NCBI GenBank assembly: GCA_036351435.1
Contig: JAZBPA010000178.1
Coordinates: 1 to 17,514 of the forward strand
DNA length: 17,514 nt
Source of the DNA: JAAUQA01 sp036351435
Lineage (GTDB): Bacteria > Pseudomonadota > Gammaproteobacteria > Competibacterales > Competibacteraceae
Direction of reading: 5' to 3'
Below, piece by piece: positions 7,682-14,887 of the stretch (the stretch's first letter is position 1; each line of letters starts with the position of its first letter). A program made the position numbers and the translations under genes. The notes below the pieces were generated by a model. That model saw nothing but the letters and a program-made list of their open reading frames with translations, ran no database searches and was not told the DNA's origin.

Positions 7682-8119
7682 ATGTCAGAAGCCAACAAGT
7701 TGCTTTCACGCCGTAGCTTCGAGGAAATTTGGAATCAGCGGAATTTAGAGCTCGTCGATGAATTTTATGCGGTCGATTATCGAGGCCATATCACCGCGCG
7801 TGCCGAAGTTATCCAGGGTCCAGCTGCACTTAAGCAGTTCGCTGTGATGTTTCAGTTTGCTTTTCCCGATATTCGCTTCAACATCAACGACCAGATTGCG
7901 GAGGGAGACCGGGTAGCCAGCCGCTGGACGGTCACCGGCTCTCAACAGGGGGAGTTTTTGGGTATCGCACCCAATGGCGATGCCATCACCTTAGCCGGTA
8001 TTAGCATCCAACACTTCGGCGCTGGAAAGATCATCGAATCCTGGGACAATTGGGATGCATTAAGCATATTACAAAGAACCACCGGTGATATTTTCGAACT
8101 GTTATCTATGGGGGTTTGA
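7682..8119 (+). CDS. SnoaL-like / ester cyclase family protein
   Basis: Small single-domain protein of 145 residues with the SnoaL-like cystatin/NTF2 fold pattern. It shows an N-terminal helix with FEEIWNQRNLELVDEFYA, the block FQFAFPDIRFNINDQIAEGD, then VASRWTVTGSQQGEFLGIAP and the closing IIESWDNWDALSILQ, which is the recurrent end of the ester cyclase family. Members are annotated as polyketide or ester cyclases after SnoaL, but most bacterial ones have unknown substrates, and no polyketide genes are nearby. The start is well supported by AAGGA about 8 bases before the ATG. It is divergent from the acetyl-CoA hydrolase and convergent with the DUF924 gene, only 25 bases from its end. The substrate is unknown. 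Confidence 0.82.
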   Translation: MSEANKLLSRRSFEEIWNQRNLELVDEFYAVDYRGHITARAEVIQGPAALKQFAVMFQFAFPDIRFNINDQIAEGDRVASRWTVTGSQQGEFLGIAPNGDAITLAGISIQHFGAGKIIESWDNWDALSILQRTTGDIFELLSMGV

Positions 8120-8144
8120 GTAGCCTGTTTAACCCACTGCAGCT

Positions 8145-8705
8145 TTATCCCAAAAAAGCTTCCTTGGAATTGAGGTATGCGATTTCTTCAGGCGTGCTAT
8201 CCCGACCCAAAATTGAGTTGCGATGGGGAAAACGACCAAACCGCCGGACGATTTCCCGGTGATGATGGGCGAATTTCAGATTTTCGCCCAATCCGCTCCC
8301 GGCCTGCTCATACAACGCAACGGAACGATCCTGATCAGCCAAATCTTCGCTGTGCATGAAAGGCATGTACAGAAAGGTTTTCTGCTCATCCCTGAGCGTA
8401 TTATCGAAACCATGAGCAATCGCGCGTTCTGCTACGTGGCGAGATTCAGCTTCAGTAGCAAAGCTCTCCGGCTGATTGCGGAACAAGTTGAGCGGGAACT
8501 GATCCAGGATAACGACTAAAGCCAGAGCCCCTTCAGGCGTCTCCTCCCAGTCCAATAATGCACCGGCTGCTGCAGCCCGATATACGGTCAGAAATCGCTC
8601 GGCCAGCTCCTGATCAAAGGTTGGTGTAGCGTTAAACCACAACGGTTTGACACGTTCGGAGAACCAAAACCCTAAAACGTCCTCTGCAGAAGTCGAAATC
8701 GACAT
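8145..8705 (-). CDS. DUF924 family protein
   Basis: Conserved bacterial protein of 186 residues with no assigned reaction. The DUF924 signature blocks are all present: VLGFWF near the start, PLWFNATPTFDQELAERF, ALVVILDQFPLNLFRNQP, FLYMPFMHSEDLADQDRSV and, near the end, FAHHHREIVRRFGRFPHRN. The family is mainly alpha-helical and TPR-like; the role is unknown. The length is normal. It starts 7 bases after the msrA stop in the same direction with no clear Shine-Dalgarno, so it is probably translated by coupling from the msrA message. Its 3' end faces the SnoaL-like gene. Confidence 0.85.
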   Translation of the reverse strand: MSISTSAEDVLGFWFSERVKPLWFNATPTFDQELAERFLTVYRAAAAGALLDWEETPEGALALVVILDQFPLNLFRNQPESFATEAESRHVAERAIAHGFDNTLRDEQKTFLYMPFMHSEDLADQDRSVALYEQAGSGLGENLKFAHHHREIVRRFGRFPHRNSILGRDSTPEEIAYLNSKEAFLG

Positions 8706-8712
8706 CGCTGCG

Positions 8713-9354
8713 TTAAGCCACGGCGGCGCAAGTCACCCCGGTTCCGCCTAAACCACAGTAGCCACCGGGATTCTTGGCCAGATATTGCTGATGGTACGGT
8801 TCGGCATAGTAAAATTCGGGCGCGTCCTGAATCTCAGTGGTAATCGGTCCGTGGCCTGCATCAAGTAGCGCTTGTTGATAAGCAGCTTGGGAAGCCAAGG
8901 CCGCTGTTTTCTGTGCGTCATCGTAGGTGTAAACGGCGGAACGATATTGGGTGCCGACATCATTGCCCTGCCGCATACCTTGGGTTGGATTGTGGGCTTC
9001 CCAGAATTCTTTCAACAAGTCCTCATAGCTGATCACTTGAGGATCGAATACCACCAGCACGGCTTCGGTATGCCCGGTTTGGCCACTACATACCTCTTCA
9101 TAAGTGGGATTAGGCGTGAAGCCGCCTGCATAGCCCACTGCTGTGGTGTAAACCCCGTCAAGCTGCCAGAATTTGCGCTCCGCACCCCAAAAACAGCCCA
9201 GCCCGAACACAGCCGTTGCCATGCCTTCCGGAAAGGGCGGGGTTAGCGGATGACCGTTGACATAATGCTGATCAGGTACTGACATTGATTCGGCACGTCC
9301 AGGTAGCGCTTGCTCTGCAGCGGGAATTTGAGTTTTCTTTGTGGACCAGAACAT
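8713..9354 (-). CDS. msrA: Peptide-methionine (S)-S-oxide reductase MsrA
   Basis: Repairs methionine-S-sulfoxide in oxidised proteins, with thioredoxin as the usual reductant. The catalytic motif GCFWGAE (Cys54) is followed by YAGGFTPNPTYEEVCSGQTGH and GMRQGNDVGTQYRS, all characteristic of the family. The C-terminal recycling cysteines lie in GYCGLGGTGVTC (about 200 and 209), as in E. coli MsrA (C198, C206) but one residue further apart. The frame is open to 9414, but I chose the ATG at 9352-9354. From there FWSTKKTQIPAAEQALPGR aligns with the start of the E. coli enzyme, the length becomes 213 residues against 212, and a GAGAG ribosome site precedes it. It lies 122 bases downstream of rlmD and just upstream of the DUF924 gene. 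Confidence 0.95.
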   Translation of the reverse strand: MFWSTKKTQIPAAEQALPGRAESMSVPDQHYVNGHPLTPPFPEGMATAVFGLGCFWGAERKFWQLDGVYTTAVGYAGGFTPNPTYEEVCSGQTGHTEAVLVVFDPQVISYEDLLKEFWEAHNPTQGMRQGNDVGTQYRSAVYTYDDAQKTAALASQAAYQQALLDAGHGPITTEIQDAPEFYYAEPYHQQYLAKNPGGYCGLGGTGVTCAAVA

Positions 9355-9476
9355 AGCTTGACTCTCTTGCGGTTGAACGGAAAATGAGGCGGATGGCTGA
9401 TTCTTTGACGCCACAGGAACGCAACAGTTTAATCCGCGCTAAACCGCGCCTGACCAAACACCTCCGAATCAGCGGT

Positions 9477-10814
9477 TCAGCGTTCAAATAATGCAATTGA
9501 TTCAACGTGGGTAGTATGCGGAAACATATCCATCACACCCGCGCTGATCAGCCGATAACCGAACCGATCCACCAACTCGCCCGCATCGCGAGCCAACGTG
9601 GCGGGATGGCAGGAGACATACACAATGCGTTGCGCACCCAATTGGGCTATTTGTGGTATCAATGCGGCAGCACCCAATCGCGGCGGGTCCAACAAAATCT
9701 TGTCATAGCGCTGTTGCAACCACGGCGCATCATTCAAATCCTGGCTTAAATCAGCGGCAAAAAAGTGCGCATTATCGATACGATTCCGCGCGGCATTGCG
9801 TTCCGCCCAGGCTACCAAGTCCTTATCGCCTTCCACCCCCACCACTTCAGCGGCATGGCGAGCCAGAGCCAGGGTAAAATTACCCAATCCGCAGAACAAG
9901 TCTAAGACCTGATCGGTGGCTTGCAACTCCAGTAACTCAATGGTTCGATCTACCAGCGGTCGGTTGATGTCAGCGTTGATTTGCACGAAATGATAAGGTA
10001 GAAATGCCAGTTCTAATCCTTGGTTCGGCAAGCGATAAATCAATTCGCCTTGCTCCGGCCACAACAAAGTGGTGGTGTGATTCCCGCCGGGCTGCAGATA
10101 AATGTGTAAATCATGCTGTTGACCGAATGCCGCAAGTTGAGCTTTGTCGTCATCGGTCGGCGGGTCCAATACCCGAAAGCTTAGGGCGATAGCTTCATCA
10201 CCGACCGCCACTTCGATTTGCGGCAACCGTTTGGCAATGGACAGATTGCCTACTAATTGCCCTAACGGTTGCAACAACCCGCCGACCCGTGGGTGCAACA
10301 CCTCGCAGCGCTGCAAGTCGGCCAAATACGGTGCATTGCGTTCCCGAAAACCGACCAACACCCGGTCCTTTTTAGTGACAAATTTAACCCCCAAGCGCGC
10401 TTTGCGCCGGTATCCCCAATACGGGCCGACCAAGGGCTCCAACACCTGTTGAGGTTGTATCTTGCCGATACGACTCAAATTATCGAGTAGCCAGTCTTGT
10501 TTATTGGCCAACTGCCGATCAGCGTGCAAGTGTTGCAGACTGCAACCGCCACACAGCCCGAAATGAGCGCAATGTGGTTCCACTCGCTCGGGTGATGCGG
10601 TAAGAATGGTGTCTGCTTCACCTTCGTCGTATTTGCTGTGGCGAGCCGTGTAGCGACAAACAACTTCTTCATCGGGCAGTGCGCCAGCGATGAACACGGT
10701 TTTACCGTCGCGATGGGCGACACCACGGCCGTCGTGTGCGAGGTCATCAATGGTTGTGGAGAAGGGTTCTGGGAGTGATCGAGTGTGCTTCTTACGCGAT
10801 GTTGATTTGGGCAT
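9477..10814 (-). CDS. rlmD: 23S rRNA (uracil-1939-C5)-methyltransferase RlmD
   Basis: SAM-dependent enzyme that makes 5-methyluridine at position 1939 of 23S rRNA. Domains: N-terminal TRAM/OB fold (about 15-75, IDDLAHDGRGVAH), a 4Fe-4S binding set (Cys82, Cys88, Cys91 in FGLCGGCSLQ, and Cys170 in DLQRCEVLHP), a central domain, and the Rossmann methyltransferase with SAM motif DLFCGLGNFTLALA (305-318). LLDPPR lies at 374-379, the nucleophile is Cys402 in YVSCHPATLARD and the base is Glu438 in HVESIALF. The 445-residue length is normal, and the full cysteine set favours RlmD over RlmC. The gene starts 11 bases after the exonuclease stop, so the two are probably co-transcribed. No strong ribosome site is seen, and translational coupling is possible. 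Confidence 0.95.
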   Translation of the reverse strand: MPKSTSRKKHTRSLPEPFSTTIDDLAHDGRGVAHRDGKTVFIAGALPDEEVVCRYTARHSKYDEGEADTILTASPERVEPHCAHFGLCGGCSLQHLHADRQLANKQDWLLDNLSRIGKIQPQQVLEPLVGPYWGYRRKARLGVKFVTKKDRVLVGFRERNAPYLADLQRCEVLHPRVGGLLQPLGQLVGNLSIAKRLPQIEVAVGDEAIALSFRVLDPPTDDDKAQLAAFGQQHDLHIYLQPGGNHTTTLLWPEQGELIYRLPNQGLELAFLPYHFVQINADINRPLVDRTIELLELQATDQVLDLFCGLGNFTLALARHAAEVVGVEGDKDLVAWAERNAARNRIDNAHFFAADLSQDLNDAPWLQQRYDKILLDPPRLGAAALIPQIAQLGAQRIVYVSCHPATLARDAGELVDRFGYRLISAGVMDMFPHTTHVESIALFER

Positions 10815-10825
10815 ACTGTAGGGAG

Positions 10826-11602
10826 TTATATCGAAGTCCAGGCACTGAGAAATTCACTCAGATGCGGTTTATTAGCAGCGCTCAGCTCGTCTCTCAATGT
10901 TTGACAGTCACGTTGATAGTCGGCTTGTTGGAGTTTACCGCGCATCAGCTCGAAGCGCAGATAAATCAGATAGGTGTTCAGCACATCGGTCTCGCAGTAA
11001 TTGCGAATCGCAGCCATGTCGCCTGCTTGAAAGCTATCCCAGACCTTGGCGCCATGCATACCCATTTTACCGGGCAGTCCCAATAGAGTGGCGATTTCAG
11101 TCAACGGCGCTGCTGCCCGGGATTGATAACCGGATAGTACATCCATCAGGTCGATGTGGCGCCAGTGAAATCGATTCAGGTAATTATTCCAGCGAAAGCT
11201 GTTGTCCTCATCGCCGGTGTCCCAGTATCGCGGAATACTAATGCCGTGCAGCAATGCCCGATAATGCAGCACCGGCAAGTCAAATCCCGTGCCATTCCAA
11301 GATACCAAGGTCGGCGTATAGCGAGTCAATCCATCGAAAAAGCGCTCTATCAGTTCCCGTTCCGGCGAATCCGGGTTGCCCAACGACCAGACCTTGCAAC
11401 GCTCGCCGGAACGCCACACAACCGAAATGGCGGCAATCCGCTGTAAATGAGGTCGTAGGAATTCACCACCGCTTTCCTGACGGCGTTTCTGGAACAGGAT
11501 CTCAGCCACTGCGGTATCCGGCAAATCATCGGGCAGATTATGCAATCGGCGACCACCGTCCACATCCGGGACGGTTTCGATATCGAAGACAAAAACATTC
11601 AT
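10826..11602 (-). CDS. Predicted 3'-5' exonuclease, PolB proofreading-domain type
   Basis: Stand-alone exonuclease of 258 residues related to the proofreading domain of family B DNA polymerases (DNA_pol_B_exo2 family). The DEDDy metal-binding residues are visible: Asp7 and Glu9 in FDIETVPD (Exo I), Asp108 in SWNGTGFDLPVL (Exo II), and Tyr202/Asp206 in NYCETDVLNTYLIYLR (Exo III). Between them is HIDLMDVLSGY (Asp151). The family is common in proteobacteria, and its cellular role is not established. It is the first gene of the leftward set with rlmD. The ATG at 11602 has no strong Shine-Dalgarno. The promoter should lie in the divergent gap toward the glycosyltransferase gene. Confidence 0.9.
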   Translation of the reverse strand: MNVFVFDIETVPDVDGGRRLHNLPDDLPDTAVAEILFQKRRQESGGEFLRPHLQRIAAISVVWRSGERCKVWSLGNPDSPERELIERFFDGLTRYTPTLVSWNGTGFDLPVLHYRALLHGISIPRYWDTGDEDNSFRWNNYLNRFHWRHIDLMDVLSGYQSRAAAPLTEIATLLGLPGKMGMHGAKVWDSFQAGDMAAIRNYCETDVLNTYLIYLRFELMRGKLQQADYQRDCQTLRDELSAANKPHLSEFLSAWTSI

Positions 11603-11656
11603 TTCAGATAACTATCATCGAGATTGATAAAGATAGGCCGAGATACGCTGTGCCTC

Positions 11657-11684
11657 TTGACGGATTAGCGGTCGATAGTAGCAT
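11657..11684 (+). promoter_or_regulatory. Possible sigma-70 promoter of the glycosyltransferase gene
   Basis: TTGACG at 11657-11662 (5/6) and TAGCAT at 11679-11684 (4/6) are separated by 16 bases, in the gap between the divergent exonuclease and glycosyltransferase genes. If used, it gives a leader of more than 110 bases before the ATG at 11807. It would also rule out the upstream TTG at 11684 as start codon, because that codon overlaps the -10 box. Confidence 0.35.
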
Positions 11685-11806
11685 TGGCTGCTCAGCGGTT
11701 GCTCGCTAATCAACAACAACAGGAACCAGATGCTCCGTTTATCAATAATTGCCGCTTGCCGCTGGCGGGTCTTAAACATCATGAACGCCTCCAGTTTAGC
11801 GTAAAC

Positions 11807-13951
11807 ATGGCCATTATATTGATGGGTGCGCCTGAAACCGATCTGTCTGGCATAGTACGGATTTTGTCAGATATGCTGACAAGTGGGGGTTTCACCCCAG
11901 CTACAGCAAAGGCCCCCAAGCTAACCTCCGATAACGTCTCTACGCCTCCAGAATTAGCGTTATTGCATCGGCAGATGCTTGCACGGGTGGGGCCCGTGGA
12001 CCGACTGACCGGCTTTGATATTAGCTTTTTGGAAGCAGATTCTCGGCAGTTCTTTCAAAAAAGAGCCCAACAGATTCTCGCTGGAGTTGATGATCAGCCG
12101 AATGAGTTACTTGTGGATAACGAGCTATGTTTTCTGCTTCCACTGTGGCTTCCACTATTGGAGAAACCGGTTTGCATTGTTTGCGTGCCGCACTCCCCGC
12201 TAGACTTCGCTGCCGCTATACAAACCACATATGCCTGCTCCCTACCAGTGGGGGTTGCACTGTGGGAGTTTTGGACTAAGCGCTTGCTACACCTCACCTG
12301 TGATTTACCCCGGATAATCATTGCTAGTGAATTGCTCAGCCGAGACCCGCAGGCTGTGGCGCAAGCCCTGTTCACGCAATTGGAGGCAGCGGGAGTTGTC
12401 GGTTTGACTCCGCCTGATTCATTTGCTGAACCGATAACCGAGGTACTGCAAGATCAAGTCGTTTCTGACACAGCAGCGCTGGAGCACTATCTCAATGACA
12501 TTCAACGACACCACCTGCACTCGCTGCGCAACGGTACTCTAGGTTCAGAGACCACGGCACCGGTATCAAACGGAGCGCAGGAAATTTTAGAATTATTTAA
12601 GGACTATCAAGCTCAGGCCGAGCAGCACTCTATCCAAGATAACCGTTTGCAGTTATTGATCGTCTGGTTGGAACGGTTGCAGGATAACTGCTTGGCGTTA
12701 TTCGGCACCTGGAGTTGGAAAATAGGACGCAGCGTTATTCGCGCGGTGTTGGCGCTCATGCTGAGAAAACCGACGCCGGGGGTACACGATAACATCGTGG
12801 CTATTTTTCGAGATTTCCGCGCTTGGCGACAGCATGAATTAAAAAGACTACTAAGCTGCAAACCCAAGTCTACCACGCTAGAGGTTAAGGATAAGCCAGC
12901 TATTGCATTGCTAGTTGAAACCCGCCATGACGGTAAACCTTCGGGTTCAGCCAATATTCGTTTGTTGCGTCCATTGACCCATCCCAGCGTCAGTAACGCG
13001 GTTGCGGTCCAGCAATGTTCCCTGTTTGAGTTGTTTAATACCCAGCACAACCTGATTGTGGTCCAACGTTCGGCGGTGCCGGACAAGCCCAGCGCTGAGG
13101 CGCTGTTGGCGCATTGTCGCCGTTGGAATATTAAGCTGGCAGTAGACATCGACGACGATTTGTTGCATTTACCCGCCACCGTCAGCCAAGTCGAATACTG
13201 GCCTGAGCGCTTAGAGGCACTGGAACTCTTGTTAAAAGGGGCGAACGGTGTGATCGCTTCGTCAGAACGGCTGGCGGAGAATTTGCGCGGGTTAAACCAA
13301 CGGGTTATCTGCATACCGAATGCTCTGGATGAGTCGTTATGGCTAACGGAACAGAACGGCTGTTTCGAACGTCCTCGCAGGATTGGAGATAAAACCATCC
13401 GCATTCTGTATATGGGAACGGCGACGCATGGCCATGATCTGAAGCTGCTCAAACCGGCTTACCAGCGCTTGCAAAAAGAATACGGCAGTCGATTGGCATT
13501 GGACATGGTTGGTGGTATCCCGCCTTATGCCCGCAGTTTCGGACGCTTGCTACAACCCGGCGAGGGACTTCCTGAAGAGGATCCCTATGCCGGTTTCGTG
13601 CATTGGCTCAGGCAAACACAGCAGTGGGATTTTGGCATTATTCCGCTCGAACTGACGCCGTTTAATCGGCAGAAAAGTTTTATCAAATTCCTGGATTATT
13701 CCGCGTTGGGGTTAGCAGCGATCTGTTCGGATATCGACCCCTATCAAGCCGTGGTTAGGCATGGTGAGAACGGTCTGCTGGTGGGTAACGATGCAAACTC
13801 CTGGTATCAAGCCATGCGTGAGCTGATTAACCAACAGGATCTGCGTGAGCGGCTGGCGGAAAACGCTTTTCAGGATTTAACGGATCATTATATTTTGCAC
13901 CACCGGGCGCAAGATTACCTTGCTGCGTATCGTTCACTGCTGAAAGCTTGA
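11807..13951 (+). CDS. Glycosyltransferase with an N-terminal degenerate sulfotransferase-like domain
   Basis: Predicted cytoplasmic protein of 714 residues from the ATG at 11807. The frame is open to a TTG at 11684, but the family-like start is MAIILMGAPETD. Residues 1-200 resemble the sulfotransferase-like domain found in large polysaccharide enzymes: LCFLLPLWLPLLEKPVCIVC, SLPVGVALWEFWTKRLL and a closing LPRIIIASELL. Its PAPS-binding motifs have decayed: the loop GMHRSGTS is replaced by GAPETDLSG and KDPR by VDNE. A helical linker carries TWSWKIGRSVIRA (about 301-313), the SWR-type motif often seen before GT domains. Residues 365-714 form a GT-B glycosyltransferase with LAVDIDDDLLHLP, a C-terminal Rossmann half starting IRILYMGTATHGHD, KSFIKFLDYSALGLAAICSD and HGENGLLVGND. 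It probably adds a sugar to a surface glycan; donor and acceptor are unknown. No other glycan genes are adjacent. No strong ribosome site is seen. Confidence 0.85.
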   Translation: MAIILMGAPETDLSGIVRILSDMLTSGGFTPATAKAPKLTSDNVSTPPELALLHRQMLARVGPVDRLTGFDISFLEADSRQFFQKRAQQILAGVDDQPNELLVDNELCFLLPLWLPLLEKPVCIVCVPHSPLDFAAAIQTTYACSLPVGVALWEFWTKRLLHLTCDLPRIIIASELLSRDPQAVAQALFTQLEAAGVVGLTPPDSFAEPITEVLQDQVVSDTAALEHYLNDIQRHHLHSLRNGTLGSETTAPVSNGAQEILELFKDYQAQAEQHSIQDNRLQLLIVWLERLQDNCLALFGTWSWKIGRSVIRAVLALMLRKPTPGVHDNIVAIFRDFRAWRQHELKRLLSCKPKSTTLEVKDKPAIALLVETRHDGKPSGSANIRLLRPLTHPSVSNAVAVQQCSLFELFNTQHNLIVVQRSAVPDKPSAEALLAHCRRWNIKLAVDIDDDLLHLPATVSQVEYWPERLEALELLLKGANGVIASSERLAENLRGLNQRVICIPNALDESLWLTEQNGCFERPRRIGDKTIRILYMGTATHGHDLKLLKPAYQRLQKEYGSRLALDMVGGIPPYARSFGRLLQPGEGLPEEDPYAGFVHWLRQTQQWDFGIIPLELTPFNRQKSFIKFLDYSALGLAAICSDIDPYQAVVRHGENGLLVGNDANSWYQAMRELINQQDLRERLAENAFQDLTDHYILHHRAQDYLAAYRSLLKA

Positions 13952-14063
13952 GACATCCACAAGCGTTCTTAACAAAGCTATGCTTGTTATGGCGGCTGAT
14001 GATCCACGTGAGTCAAGCCGTTCTTTCCGGCTCACTTGATAACGAAATATAACGAGGACAAGC
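13952..14063 (+). other. Intergenic region with imperfect hairpins
   Basis: The gap between the glycosyltransferase stop and the SDR start contains two imperfect inverted repeats. One is AACAAAGC-tat-GCTTGTT (about 13971-13988, one bulged A). The other is TCAAGCCG and CGG-ctca-CTTGA around ttctttc (about 14013-14038, bulged). Neither is followed by a T-run, so they do not qualify as standard intrinsic terminators. A promoter for the SDR-pat pair may also lie here, but no clear one is seen. Confidence 0.3.
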
Positions 14064-14834
14064 ATGGATATTCAAAACAAAACTTTTCTGGTCACCGGTG
14101 GGGGTTCTGGACTCGGCGGCGCCGCTGTGCAAATGCTCGCAACCAACGGCGCTAATGTGATCATTGCAGACGTCAACCATGAGACCGGCGAACAATTAGC
14201 TGCCGAATTGGGCGATCAAGTAAAGTTCATCGCCACCGATGTCAGTAGCGAAACCGATGTTCAAGCAGCCGTCGATTCAGCTGTGAATAACTACGGTGGT
14301 TTACATGGTGCAATCAACTGCGCGGGCATCGCTGTGATCAGTAAAGTGCTCGGCAAGGACGGCACGCCGCATTCGCTAGCTTCATTTACTAAAGGCGTCC
14401 AAGTCAATTTGATCGGCACCTTTAACGTCATTCGGTTAGCTGCCCAAGTCATGAGTCAGGGCACACCCGATGCTCAGGGTGAGCGCGGCGTTATAGTCAA
14501 CACCGCTTCCGTGGCAGCTTTTGACGGACAGATTGGTCAAGCCTGCTATTCAGCAACCAAAGCCGGGATCGTCGGCATGACGCTGCCGATTGCAAGGGAA
14601 ATGGCACGTTTCGGCATCCGGGTGGTAACCGTTGCGCCAGGTCTATTCGAAACCCCGATGATGGCGAGTATCCCTGAGCCGGTGCGTGAATCGCTAGGCA
14701 AGCAGGTGCCTTTCCCTTCCCGGTTGGGTCGTCCCGCTGAATTCGCGAATTTGGTAAAGCATATTATCGAGAACATCATGCTGAATGGTGAAGTGATTCG
14801 CCTTGATGGTGCGATTCGCATGGCTGCGCAATGA
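14064..14834 (+). CDS. SDR-family 3-hydroxyacyl-CoA dehydrogenase, type II-like
   Basis: NAD-dependent short-chain dehydrogenase of 256 residues. The Rossmann cofactor motif TGGGSGLG lies at 11-18, with Asp36 after the second strand favouring NAD. Catalytic residues are Asn115, Ser149, Tyr162 and Lys166 in YSATK. The closest pattern is the type II 3-hydroxyacyl-CoA dehydrogenase (HSD17B10-like) group: DVSSETDVQAAVD, NCAGIA, GTFNVIRLAAQVM, ERGVIVNTASVAAFDGQIGQ, VAPGLFETPM and the ending MLNGEVIRLDGAIRM. Such enzymes oxidise 3-hydroxyacyl-CoA or 2-methyl-3-hydroxybutyryl-CoA in fatty acid or isoleucine breakdown; the exact substrate here is not proven. A GAGG ribosome site lies 6 bases before the ATG. 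It is 53 bases upstream of the pat-like gene, and the two are likely co-transcribed. Confidence 0.88.
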   Translation: MDIQNKTFLVTGGGSGLGGAAVQMLATNGANVIIADVNHETGEQLAAELGDQVKFIATDVSSETDVQAAVDSAVNNYGGLHGAINCAGIAVISKVLGKDGTPHSLASFTKGVQVNLIGTFNVIRLAAQVMSQGTPDAQGERGVIVNTASVAAFDGQIGQACYSATKAGIVGMTLPIAREMARFGIRVVTVAPGLFETPMMASIPEPVRESLGKQVPFPSRLGRPAEFANLVKHIIENIMLNGEVIRLDGAIRMAAQ

Positions 14835-14843
14835 CAGCTTGCC

Positions 14844-14878
14844 TACCACCCTCTTCTGCTCAGGAAGAGGGTTAGGTA
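14844..14878 (+). other. Strong intercistronic hairpin between the SDR and pat genes
   Basis: CCCTCTTC at 14849-14856 and GAAGAGGG at 14864-14871 form a perfect 8-bp stem around a 7-base loop. The stem continues with an A-T pair and, after a 2-base bulge, TACC (14844-14847) with GGTA (14875-14878). It begins 9 bases after the SDR stop and ends 9 bases before the pat ATG. No U-run follows, so it is not a standard terminator. It may act in RNA processing, attenuation or ribosome access to pat. Confidence 0.5.
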
Positions 14879-14887
14879 AACCAGAGG

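Noticed and set aside
8141..8160. AGCTTT/AAAGCT inverted repeat as a bidirectional terminator between the SnoaL-like and DUF924 genes
   Set aside because: The stem is only 6 bp and A/T-rich, it overlaps the last codons of DUF924, and no T-run follows on either strand.
9355..9414. N-terminal extension of MsrA by 20 residues
   Set aside because: The alignment with E. coli MsrA begins at the ATG 9354, which also has a GAGAG ribosome site; the extra residues are low in conservation.
11781..11804. Seven-codon ORF (MNASSLA) ending 2 bases before the glycosyltransferase ATG, a possible leader peptide
   Set aside because: It has no clear Shine-Dalgarno, no runs of regulatory codons and no accompanying attenuator hairpins; such short ORFs occur by chance.
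11684..11806. Upstream extension of the glycosyltransferase frame starting at TTG 11684
   Set aside because: The start codon overlaps a plausible -10 box, the 41 extra residues have low-complexity glutamines and no family similarity, and the ATG at 11807 fits the domain start.
12613..13452. Long open frame of 279 codons on the minus strand opposite the glycosyltransferase
   Set aside because: It lies wholly inside a well-supported plus-strand gene, has a serine/arginine-rich composition without recognisable motifs, and is explained by codon bias of the real gene.
14009..14036. GTGAG...CTCAC palindrome before the SDR gene as a CRP-type operator
   Set aside because: The half-sites are separated by far more than the 6 bases of a CRP site; it is better read as part of the bulged hairpin.
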